Shown here: piece by piece, positions 18,329-28,492 of the stretch
Position numbering within the stretch: the first letter of the stretch is position 1
How the letters are laid out: every line of letters begins with the position of its first letter
Source: ZC4RG19 sp963735395
GTDB taxonomy: Bacteria > Actinomycetota > Acidimicrobiia > Acidimicrobiales > VFJN01
Direction of reading: 5' to 3'
Assembly: GCA_963735395.1 (NCBI GenBank)
Contig: CAVTKV010000009.1
Coordinates: 372,001-436,000 of the forward strand
DNA length: 64,000 bases
Made by a program: the position numbers and the translations under genes
The notes under the pieces: model-generated
What the model was told of the DNA's origin: nothing
Seen by the model: only the letters and a program-made list of their open reading frames with translations
The model's database searches: none

Positions 18329-19363
18329 TCAGGACGGGCGGAGGACGATCTTGCCGAGCACGTCGCCGGCCGCCATCAGCTCGTGGGCGCGGGCGACGTC
18401 GGCGAGGGGCAGCTCGTGGCCGACGACCGGCTCGAAGCCGCCGGCCCAGTAGAAGTCGAGCATCCGCTCGAACTCGGCGTAGGTGTACGAGTCGGCGCCG
18501 AGCAGGCGGATGCCGAAGTGGTAGGCGTAGGGCAGGTTCAGCGTCGCCTGTGCGCCGGTGGTCGACCCGCAGAACACCAGCCGGCCCCGAGGGCGCAACG
18601 ACTGGATCGACGCCTCGAACAGCGCGGGCCCCACGTGGTCGAACACCAGGTCGACGCCGCGCCCGTCGGTCAGCTCGCGGGCCGCGGCCACGACGTCGTC
18701 GCGTTCGCTGTTCACCACGGCGTCGGCGCCCAGCTTGCGGGCGTGGTCGAGCTTGGCGGCGGACCGGGCGCTGGCGAGGACGGTGGCGCCCGCCCGCTTG
18801 GCGAGCTGGATGGCGGCGGTGCTCACGCCGCTGCCCGCGGCATGGATGAGCACGGTCTCGCCCAGGCGCAGCTCGGCGGTCTCGAACAGGGCGTGCCATG
18901 CCGTCGAGTAGACGGTGGGCACCGTCGCCGCCTCGACCGTGCCGATGTGATGGGGCACCCGGTAGGCGTGGGTGGCGGGCACCACGCACAGCTCGGCGTG
19001 GCCACCCGCGCGGGTGGCACCCACGACCTGCATCGCCGAGCAACGGCAGTCGTCGCCGCTCACGCAGGACGCGCAGGTGCCGCAGTGCAGCGCCGGGTTG
19101 ACGACGACGCGCTCGCCGAGACGGGCCGCGTCGACGCCGTCGCCGAGCGCGACGATCTCGCCGGCCACGTCCATGCCCGCGATGTGGGGCAGTGCGAAGC
19201 CGGGCACGAGCGCCGGGCCCTCGCGCTGGAGCACGTCCAACCGGTTGAGGCTGGCCGCGCCCACGGCGATGACGACCTCGCCCGGCCCCGGCTGCGGGTC
19301 GGGCACGTCGACGACCTCGAGGACGTCGGGCCCCCCGTGGGCGCGCTGCACCGCAGCCTTCAT
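18329..19363 (-). CDS. MDR-family zinc-binding/quinone-type oxidoreductase
   Basis: This 344-residue protein has the N-terminal GroES-like fold (MKAAVQRAHGGPDVLEVVDV), a Cys-rich lobe HCGTCASC, and the nucleotide-binding segment LIHAAGSGVSTAAIQLAKRAG with ASARSAAKLDHARKLGAD after it. It most resembles NADPH-dependent enoyl or quinone reductases that kept the structural zinc lobe. Its ATG overlaps the permease stop by 4 bases, tying it to the ABC importer operon. A redox step on the imported compound is likely. Confidence 0.88.
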   Translation of the reverse strand: MKAAVQRAHGGPDVLEVVDVPDPQPGPGEVVIAVGAASLNRLDVLQREGPALVPGFALPHIAGMDVAGEIVALGDGVDAARLGERVVVNPALHCGTCASCVSGDDCRCSAMQVVGATRAGGHAELCVVPATHAYRVPHHIGTVEAATVPTVYSTAWHALFETAELRLGETVLIHAAGSGVSTAAIQLAKRAGATVLASARSAAKLDHARKLGADAVVNSERDDVVAAARELTDGRGVDLVFDHVGPALFEASIQSLRPRGRLVFCGSTTGAQATLNLPYAYHFGIRLLGADSYTYAEFERMLDFYWAGGFEPVVGHELPLADVARAHELMAAGDVLGKIVLRPS

Positions 19364-20274
19364 GTGAGCCCTCTCTCGAACGGAACGGCGAGCGCCTCGG
19401 GCTTGCGGTTGCGCTTGGCGAAGAAGCACATGGCCAGCAGCGCCAGCAGGTACGGCAGCACGATCAGGAGCTGGGGCTGGATGGTGTAGCCCAGGGCCGG
19501 CAGCGCCAGCCGCAGCGCGTCGGCCGAGCCGAACAGCAGCGCCCCGCCCAGGGTGCCCCACAGGCGCCAGCCGCCGAAGATCACTGCCGCATTGACGATG
19601 AAGCCACGGCCGGCGGTCATGTTCTGGTTGAACAGCCCCACCTCGGCCACGGACAGGTAGGCGCCGCCCAGGCCGGCCATCAGCCCGCACCAGTACACGG
19701 CCTGGCGACGGCGCTTGTTGACGTCGATGCCGGTGACGTCGGCGGCCTGCGGGTCCTCGCCGCACGCCCGGGCCTCGAGGCCCCAGCGCGTCCGGCTCAC
19801 CAGGAACCACGTGACCGGCACGACCACGAGCAGCAGGTAGATGGGCCACGGGTTCTCGAACAGCGGCTCGCCGATCGTGGGGATGCCGGCCAGCACCGGG
19901 ATGCGGATCTCGCCGGCCGGGTGCGGGGTCATCTCCAGGGTCTCGAGCAGGAAGCTGGTCATGCCCAGCAGCAGCACGTTGAGGGTGAGCCCCACCACGA
20001 ACGTGTTGGCGTTGAACCGGTAGGACATCTGGGCGTGGATCCACGAGACGGCCAGGCCCGCCAGCACGCCGCAGACCATGCCCATGGCCGGGTTGCCGAA
20101 GGCGGACGAGCCGAGGATGCCGAAGAACGCCCCGCCCAGCATCATCGCCTCGATCGAGATGATGAGCGGCCCCGCCCGTTCGGCGACGTACTCGCCCATC
20201 CCCGCGAAGGCGAGGGGCGCGGTCAGGGCCATCGAGCTGGCCAGGATCGTCGTGACCGCGTCATGCTCGCTCAT
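19360..20274 (-). CDS. BMP-type ABC importer, permease subunit 2 (nucleoside-transporter class)
   Basis: A 304-residue membrane protein with about eight to ten spans and the BPD_transp_2 pattern ERAGPLIISIEAMMLGGAFFG and LTLNVLLLG. It is most like the YufQ/NupC-type permease that pairs with a basic-membrane-protein (BMP) lipoprotein. It overlaps both neighbours by 4 bases and so is made together with the other permease, the ATPase and the lipoprotein. Known relatives take up nucleosides or purines; the present cargo is unknown. Confidence 0.9.
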   Translation of the reverse strand: MSEHDAVTTILASSMALTAPLAFAGMGEYVAERAGPLIISIEAMMLGGAFFGILGSSAFGNPAMGMVCGVLAGLAVSWIHAQMSYRFNANTFVVGLTLNVLLLGMTSFLLETLEMTPHPAGEIRIPVLAGIPTIGEPLFENPWPIYLLLVVVPVTWFLVSRTRWGLEARACGEDPQAADVTGIDVNKRRRQAVYWCGLMAGLGGAYLSVAEVGLFNQNMTAGRGFIVNAAVIFGGWRLWGTLGGALLFGSADALRLALPALGYTIQPQLLIVLPYLLALLAMCFFAKRNRKPEALAVPFERGLT

Positions 20275-21451
20275 GCGAGGCCCCTGCCATCACGGGGACG
20301 TCCTCGATCTGTTCGGCCTCGCGGCGCGGCGCTGCGCAGGGCCTGGCGCCGGTCCCACATCGCCGCGAGGATCGGCGGCAGGAGGGCGGCGAGCACCAGC
20401 AGCGCCTGCACGATGTCGACCAGGTAGCGGGGCACACCGGTCGCCGCCAGGAACCCGCCGCCGGCGCGCAGCATGCCGAAGAAGAAGGCCACCGGGACGG
20501 TGGCCAGCGCGTTGCGCCGGGCGATGAGGGCGCACAGCAGGCCGTCGAAGCCGACGTTGGCCGAGATGCCCGGTTGGATGCGGAAGACCGTGCCGGTGAA
20601 CATCACGCCGCCGGCCAGCCCGGCGAACGCACCCGACAGCATCAGGGCCGTGCTGCCGACGATCGCCATGCTCACCCCGGCTGTGCGGGCGGCGCTGGGG
20701 TTGAGGCCGAGCATGCGGAGCCGGAAGCCCCACCGGGTGCGGGCCATCACGAACGCGACGACCACCACCAGCGCCACGGCGATGAAGATGCCCGACGACA
20801 CCGAGAAGCCGGGGGTCGAGCCCAGCCGCGTGATCTGGTAGCCGGCGGCCAGGCGGTCGGACTGCGGCAGCTTCTGCGTGTTGGAGGAGGTCTCCTGGAG
20901 CAGCCACGACTTGTTGATGGCGAAGGACAGCACCTCGACGGCGATGAAGTTGAGCAGCAGGGTGCTGATCACCACGTCGACGCCCCGCCAGAACCGCAGC
21001 AGGGCGGCGATGCCGGCCCACAGGGCGCCGCCCGCCGCCGCGGCCAGCAGCGACAGGGGCAGGATCACGGCCGGCGGCCCGCCGACCTTGAAGGCCACGA
21101 ACGCACCGCACAGCGCACCGATGAGCAGCTGGCCCTCGGGGCCGATGCTGAACATGCCGGCGCGGGTGGCGATGACGGCGCCGAGGGCCACGATCAGGAT
21201 CGGCATGGCCTGGTCGAGCGTGAGCCCGACGGCCGAAGGACGGCTGAGGCTGCCCTCGTAGAGGGCGCGGTAGACCTCTCCGGGCGAGGCGTCGGTCGCG
21301 GTCACGATCAGCAGCGACGCCAGGCCGAGCGCGACCATCACGGCGACCACGTACAGGCCGACGGTCACGCCGGCGCGGCGGGCGCGTTGGCCGCGGGGGT
21401 CGGTTGCCGCGGCCAGCACCTGCTCGGTGCCGATCCGGCCGGAGAGATCGG

Positions 21452-21455
<4 letters not shown>
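20271..21455 (-). CDS. BMP-type ABC importer, permease subunit 1
   Basis: This 394-residue permease has an N-terminal span (residues about 28-50), then the family blocks LTLDQAMPILIVALGAVIATR, MFSIGPEGQLLIGAL and FWRGVDVVISTLLLNFIA (given here as separate pieces), and a late LMLSGAFAGLAGGVMFTG. It is the YufP/NupB-like partner of the following permease. The GTG start (VTDLSGR) overlaps the ATPase stop by 4 bases. The C-terminus ends in an Arg/Gly-rich tail. Confidence 0.9.
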
Positions 21456-23080
<1,625 letters not shown>

Positions 23081-23121
23081 CCTGTTCCTCGTGGTCCTCG
23101 GTCGTCGCGGGTGGTGCCCGG

Positions 23122-24222
23122 TCAGCCCTGCTCGGCGATGAGCGCCTCGACGTCGACCTCGCCAGCGGCAACATCGGCGATCATCGTGTCGACCTGCTCC
23201 TGCAGCGCCTCGTAGCCGGGCACCGACGGGCAGATCTCGACCGTCGGCACCGGATCCTGGCCGATCAGGAACACCCGGGTCACACCGAGCTCGACCTCGC
23301 CGGCGGCGAAGTCCTCGAGCGCAGCGGCGAAGTAGTCGCCGGGGCTGAAGATCGACGAGACCGCGAACTGCGGCTCCTCGCAGCGGTCGGTGCCGGGGGT
23401 GACGGACGGGACGCCGCTGTCGTTGCCCGCGGTGGCCACCGCGTCGGTGGCGCCGCCCAGGTACGGATAGAGCAGGCCGACGCCTTGCGCCAGCTGGGCG
23501 TCAGCGGCCGCCTGACCCAGGGCCGAGTCGTCGAAGTCGCCCGTGTAGGTGGCGACGGTCTCGGCATCGGGCAGCACGTGCTTGATGCCGGCCGTCCACG
23601 AGGCGAACGCCAGCGTCGAGAAGTCCAGCTCGGGGCCGGTGACATAGCCGGCCTTGTCGACGCCCAGCGCCTCCATGGCCAGGCCGCTGGCGTAGCCGGT
23701 GACGAACTGGGTGGGGCCGGGCTCCTCGCTCGTCTGGAAGAAGTACGGGGTCTGCTCGACGCCCGCACCGCCGGCGACGTACCACACGGCCGTGGCGCAC
23801 ACCTCCTCCTCGGCCACGGGAATGGCGTCGGCCAGCTCGCCGGCTGCGATCGCCACCATGTCGACCTCCTGGCGGCACAGGTTGCGTGCCTGCTCGGCCG
23901 AATCCGACGGGTTGACCTGATCGAGGATGATCAGCTCCCAGTCGTTCTCCTCGGCGTAGTCGCGGGCCGTGACCACGAAGCTCTCGTAGTAGCCGTTGTC
24001 GTTGGTGTCGCCCGGGCTGAGCACACCGATCTTGACCGTGCCGTCGCCGTTGACGTCGGGCTGGCCCTCGGGCACGCAGCCCTCTTCACCGATGCACGAC
24101 TCTCCGCTGCCGCCGCCCGAGCTTTCCTCGTCGTCGGCCGCCGAGGAGTCGTCGTTGCCGCACGCACCGGCCACCAGGGCCAGCGTCAGTGCGGGAACCA
24201 TCCATCCCAGCTTCTGCTTCAT
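23122..24222 (-). CDS. BMP-family substrate-binding lipoprotein
   Basis: A 366-residue secreted lipoprotein: a lysine-containing start, hydrophobic core and a lipid-attachment Cys at residue 21 (LALVAGAC), followed by a flexible acidic Ser/Gly linker. The mature part (KIGVLSPGDTNDNGYYESFV, DMVAIAAGELADAI, GVGLLYPYLGGATDAV) fits the BMP/PnrA fold used for nucleosides and related compounds. It also contains a DVNGDGTV stretch that resembles a dockerin/EF-hand-like calcium loop. It is the first gene of the transporter operon; promoter elements would lie in the 199 bases upstream. Confidence 0.92.
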   Translation of the reverse strand: MKQKLGWMVPALTLALVAGACGNDDSSAADDEESSGGGSGESCIGEEGCVPEGQPDVNGDGTVKIGVLSPGDTNDNGYYESFVVTARDYAEENDWELIILDQVNPSDSAEQARNLCRQEVDMVAIAAGELADAIPVAEEEVCATAVWYVAGGAGVEQTPYFFQTSEEPGPTQFVTGYASGLAMEALGVDKAGYVTGPELDFSTLAFASWTAGIKHVLPDAETVATYTGDFDDSALGQAAADAQLAQGVGLLYPYLGGATDAVATAGNDSGVPSVTPGTDRCEEPQFAVSSIFSPGDYFAAALEDFAAGEVELGVTRVFLIGQDPVPTVEICPSVPGYEALQEQVDTMIADVAAGEVDVEALIAEQG

Positions 24223-24421
24223 CGTCTCCACTCTCTTTCGATCCGTTGATCTCGTCCTGAACTGCCTCACCGCGCCCGCCCCGACGTTCGGGGACGGGCG
24301 TTCCCTCATGACGTCGTCGCTGGTCTGCGCTGTGATCGCATCTCGAGACCGCCGCCCGCCGTCGAGACGCCTGCCCTCCTCTCGGTCGCTCCCGGGCCCG
24401 TCAAGGCGTGGCCTCTGGTCG

Positions 24422-25099
24422 TCACCGGTCGACCGCCGGGTGGTACCCGGTCCGCTCGTACTCGGCGTACGGCACCCGCTCCTGCTCGAACAGGGCGTCG
24501 CCGCCCGCCCGCACGAACCACGGGAACGTCATGCGGCCGACCGGGGCGAGCGCATGAGGGTCGACCCGCAGGTCGGGGGAGCACACCGACTCGTCCATCG
24601 TGATGCACACGACCTCGGCCACGACGAGGTGGACCGTCGAGTAGGCGACATCGTCGTCACCCAGGTCGACCACGTGGTGGACGCGGCACTCGAGGTGCGC
24701 GGGCGACTCGGCGATGGACGGGTGCCCCACCTTGACCGACGGGATGGTGTGCCACCCCAGCAGGTCGAGCTCGCTGGCGTCACGCGGGAGCTCCATCGCG
24801 GCCAGCTCGATCTTGTCGCGCATGGCGTCGGTCGTCGTGTTGATGACGAACTCGCCGGTGCGGGTGGCGTTGCGCCAGGTGTCCTTGGGCTCGGGCGCCG
24901 ACTCGCGGCGGCCGCCCATCGTCACCGCCACGAGGGGAGGTTGGCCCGTGACCGGCATGAAGTAGCTGAACGGGGCCACGTTGACGACCCCGTCGTCGCC
25001 GACCGTCGAGATCATCGCGATCGGCCGCGGCACGATCAGCGACGACAGCATGCCCTGGCTCTTGGCCGGCGGCTGCCCCGCCGGATCGAAGATGATCAC
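24422..25099 (-). CDS. Flavin reductase-like domain protein (DIM6/NTAB family)
   Basis: A 225-residue flavoprotein of the FMN-binding split-barrel type, with the typical IVPRPIAMISTVGDDGVVNV and APFSYF blocks, an FVINTTT strand and HLECRVHHVVDLGDDD near the middle. Members bind FMN and act as flavin reductases or flavoprotein oxygenase partners. The GTG start has a very strong GGGAGGGGGGAG site. It lies between the AMP ligase and the transporter on the same strand and may supply reduced flavin to an unseen oxygenase. Confidence 0.87.
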   Translation of the reverse strand: MIIFDPAGQPPAKSQGMLSSLIVPRPIAMISTVGDDGVVNVAPFSYFMPVTGQPPLVAVTMGGRRESAPEPKDTWRNATRTGEFVINTTTDAMRDKIELAAMELPRDASELDLLGWHTIPSVKVGHPSIAESPAHLECRVHHVVDLGDDDVAYSTVHLVVAEVVCITMDESVCSPDLRVDPHALAPVGRMTFPWFVRAGGDALFEQERVPYAEYERTGYHPAVDR

Positions 25100-25339
25100 G
25101 TTCTCCCCCCTCCCTTGGTCTTCAAATGGCCAAATGGCGGCATGGCGATGAGCTTTTCCTAGACCAGATAACTCCCGAATTCGACTGTGTTACAGGTCAG
25201 TGAACGGGCTGTGCTCACAAGTCGATGATCTGCATGTCGTCGCCACCCTTGATATCGAGGAACGCGCGCCTGCACCCACGCCGTCATTTCCTGAACGTTT
25301 GAGCATTCGAGCCTCCACTCTCGGTAGTCGATTTAGCTA

Positions 25340-26884
25340 TTACACCTCGGGCCGTAAAAGGAACTTGCGGATCTTCCCCACCGATGTCCGCGGCAGCTCC
25401 GCGACGATCTCGAAGCGGCGCGGCCGCTTGGCCTTGGCCAGCCGGCCCTCGCACAGCGCCGCCAGCCCGTCGAGGTCGATCGGTGCGACGCCGGGCGCCT
25501 GCACCACGAAGGCGACCGGCACCTCGTCGCGGATCGGGTCGGGCTCGCCGACCACCGCCACCTCGAGCACCGACGGGTCCTCCGCGATCACGCTCTCGAT
25601 CTCGACGACCGACACGTTCTCGCCGGCCACCTTGAGCACGTCGGACCGCCGGCCAGCGAAAGCGAAGCGGCCCTCGGCATCGACCACGGCCAGGTCGCCG
25701 CTGCGGAACCAGCCGTCGCGGAACGACGCGGCCGTCGTCTCGGGGTCGTCGAGGTAGCCGTCGAACAGCGTCAGGCCAGGCTCGCCGGCGACCACGATCT
25801 CGCCCTCTTCACCCGGCGCCACGGGACCGCCGTCCTCGGGCCGCCGCAGCTCGACCGCGCAGCCCAGCGTGATGCCGCCCATCGACGAGGCGACCGGCCC
25901 GAGCGCCCGGTTGGTCAGCACGGCCGGGATGGTCTCGGTCATGCCGTAGAGCTGACGGGGCCGGCAGCCGAGCAACGCGGCGATCGTCTCGTACTGGTCG
26001 TCGGTGATGTTCTGCGCATACCAGCAGTGCCGCAGCCGCAGCCCGGAGACCGGCGTCGCGCCCCGGGCCAGGATCATCCGCACCGGCGCCGCGAACAGGC
26101 TGGCGTGGGTGGCCCGGTGCCGGGCCGCCTGGGCCAGGAAGCCCGAGGCCGAGAACGTGGGCATGAGCGCCACGCTCGCCCCCGCCGAGATGGCCGAGGC
26201 GAACGAGTAGTACTGGGCGTTGGCGTGGAACAGGGGCAGCACCACGAGCTGGCGGTCGGCACCGGTCAGAGCGGCGGCGGCGGCCATCACGTCGCCGGCG
26301 AAGGCGTAGTTGGCCTGGGTGATCACCACCCCCTTGGGCGCGGAGGTCGTGCCCGACGTGAACATCACGGCGGCCCGGTCGCGCAGGCCCGGTGGGTCGA
26401 CACCCGCCCAGGCGAGCGGCTCGCCCCCGACCAACGGGCCGAGCACCGTGTCGTCCTCGGCCACCTCCACGACCGACGCCGCGGCACCCGCATCGCCGGC
26501 GGCCGCAAGGGCCTCGCGGTAGGTCGCGGCCCGCTCGACCGAGCAGACGCCGACCGCCGGGCGGGTGCGCTCGACGTGCCCGGCCAGCTCGGGGGCGGTG
26601 GCCTTGGGGTCGGAGGGCACGATCCACCCGCCGACCTGGGTGACCGCCAGCCACGTGGCGACGAACGCGGGCGAGTTGGTGATTGCGAGGTGGACCGCAC
26701 GGCCGGGGGCCAGGCCCCGATCGGACAGTCCACCGGCGACCCGGGCGACGAGCGCGTCGAACTCGGCGTAGGACCAGCGCGTCACCGCACCGTCCGGCCC
26801 CTCCCACACCAGGAAGGTGCCGTCACCGTTGGCGGTGACCGCCTGGCGCCAACGCGCCGCGAACGTCGCCGGGCCCCAGGTCAT
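25340..26884 (-). CDS. AMP-dependent acyl-CoA synthetase/ligase
   Basis: A 514-residue adenylate-forming enzyme. The P-loop motif is MFTSGTTSAPKG, the second core motif YGMTET, the hinge region GWFRSGDLAVVDAEG, and the C-terminal catalytic Lys is in TSVGKIRKF. It activates a carboxylic acid to acyl-AMP and then usually to acyl-CoA. The ATG overlaps the hyuB stop by 4 bases, so the acid it activates may be the product of the HyuAB reaction. The carboxylate itself cannot be read from sequence. Confidence 0.92.
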   Translation of the reverse strand: MTWGPATFAARWRQAVTANGDGTFLVWEGPDGAVTRWSYAEFDALVARVAGGLSDRGLAPGRAVHLAITNSPAFVATWLAVTQVGGWIVPSDPKATAPELAGHVERTRPAVGVCSVERAATYREALAAAGDAGAAASVVEVAEDDTVLGPLVGGEPLAWAGVDPPGLRDRAAVMFTSGTTSAPKGVVITQANYAFAGDVMAAAAALTGADRQLVVLPLFHANAQYYSFASAISAGASVALMPTFSASGFLAQAARHRATHASLFAAPVRMILARGATPVSGLRLRHCWYAQNITDDQYETIAALLGCRPRQLYGMTETIPAVLTNRALGPVASSMGGITLGCAVELRRPEDGGPVAPGEEGEIVVAGEPGLTLFDGYLDDPETTAASFRDGWFRSGDLAVVDAEGRFAFAGRRSDVLKVAGENVSVVEIESVIAEDPSVLEVAVVGEPDPIRDEVPVAFVVQAPGVAPIDLDGLAALCEGRLAKAKRPRRFEIVAELPRTSVGKIRKFLLRPEV

Positions 26885-28492
26885 TGGTGCACGGCCTCGA
26901 CTTGCTCGGGCTCGCCGGCGGCGGTGCCGGCAGGCTCGCCGTAGCCGCCGCCACCCGGCAGCTCGAGCCGGACGATATCGCCAGGCTGGAGCTGGATGCG
27001 GGCCTGGGTGCGGACCGGCTCGCCGTTGACGAGGAAGCGCCCCACGGCGCCGGACCGCCCACCGAACAGCCCGGCGGGCCCGTGCTTCAGCCGGCTGGTG
27101 ACGGCGTTGAGCATCCACGGGCGTTCGGTGTCGACGGTGAACTCGATGGTCTGGCCGGGGCCCCCCTCGTGGCGGCCGGTGCCGCCCGAGCCGGGGCGCA
27201 GCTCCTTGCGCAGGAAGCGCACCGGCGCCGACGCCTCGACCACCTCGAGCGGCACGGCCGACACGCCGGTCGGGTACGACGTCGCCCCCAGGCCGGGCTT
27301 GCCCGACCGGGCGCCGACGCCGCCGGCGTAGGTGAACATGGCGGTGATGAACGGGCTGCCGTCGTCGTGGGTGCCGCTGACCTGCATGGTCCACACGGCG
27401 CCGGCCCCCTCGGCGATCACCTTGTCGGGCACGATCTCGGCCAGCGCGGCCAGTATCGGCATCGGCAGGAACATGCCGACCACGTGGCGGGCGGTGCCCG
27501 GTGCGGGCGACACGGCGTTGACGATGCTGCCCTCGGGCGCCTCGACCTTGATGGGCGCCAGGCTGCCGAAGTTGTTGGGGATGTCGGGGTTGAGGACGCT
27601 GCGGATCGTGAACGTCGTGTAGGCGTGGGTGTAGTTCTTGACGACGTTGATGCCAGCGGGGCTGGCGCCCGACGAGCCCTCGTAGTCGACCAGGATCTCG
27701 CCCGCGACCGGGTCGACGGTGATGGCGACGCGGATGTCGATCTCGCTGCCGTCGGCCAGGTCGAGCACCGAGTGGGCCCGGTGCGTGCCGGCGGGCAGGG
27801 CCCGGATCGAGCGGCGGGTCGCCTCCTCGGACCGGGTGATGATCTCGTCGGCCACGGCCTGGATGTCGTCGAGCCCCCGCGACTCGCACAGCGCCAACAG
27901 CCGCTGGGCGCCGACCTGGCCCGAGGCGATCTGGGCGTGCAGGTCTCCCGCCATGTGCTCCGGCTGGCGCACGTTGGACAGGATGAACTTCCAGACGTCC
28001 TCGTTGCGCATGCCCGCCACCATCAGCCTGGTGATGGGGATCCACAGCCCTTCCTCGAACACGTCGCGGCCGCCGGCACCGATGCCGTACCCGCCCACGT
28101 CGGTGTGGTGGATCGTCGAGCCGAACAGCCCGATCACCGCGCCCGCCCCGGAACACCGGGCTGAGCACGGTGACGTCGAGCAGCTGGCCCGCCGTCTTGT
28201 AGGGGTCGTTGGTGATGAGGACGTCGCCGGGCTCTAGCGAATCGACCGGGTACTCGGCCAGCATCGCCCCGGCCGCCCGGGCCAACGAGTTGATGTGGCC
28301 CGGGGTGCCGGTGACCGCCTGGGCCACCATGCGGGCCTCGCGGTCGAACAGGGCGTTGGCCAGGTCGCCCGCCTCGCGCACGATGGGGCTGAACGCGGCC
28401 CGCTGCAGCGCCCGGGCCTGCTCGTTCACCGTGCTGATCAGGCTGCCCCACAGCACCTCGAGCTCGATGGCGTCGATCGTCTGGTCGCTCAC
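26881..28492 (-). pseudogene. hyuB: Hydantoinase/oxoprolinase subunit B, with a one-base frameshift
   Basis: The N-terminal 115 or so codons (GTG at 28492; VSDQTIDAIELEVLWGSLI to LDVTVLSPVFRG) and the remaining 418 codons (IGLFGSTIHHTDVGGYG onward) are both classic HyuB but in different frames. Deleting one C near 28142-28144 on the plus strand restores one protein of about 536 residues; the total length is 3n+1. HyuB with HyuA opens hydantoins, 5-oxoproline or similar cyclic amides using ATP (some relatives carboxylate acetone). The start overlaps the hyuA stop by 4 bases. All else looks intact, so an assembly error is a real possibility. Confidence 0.85.

Noticed and set aside
26885..28100. 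Long plus-strand frame opposite hyuB
   Set aside because: Its composition (Gly/Ala/Asp/His-rich) is that of an antisense shadow; hyuB is clearly on the minus strand.
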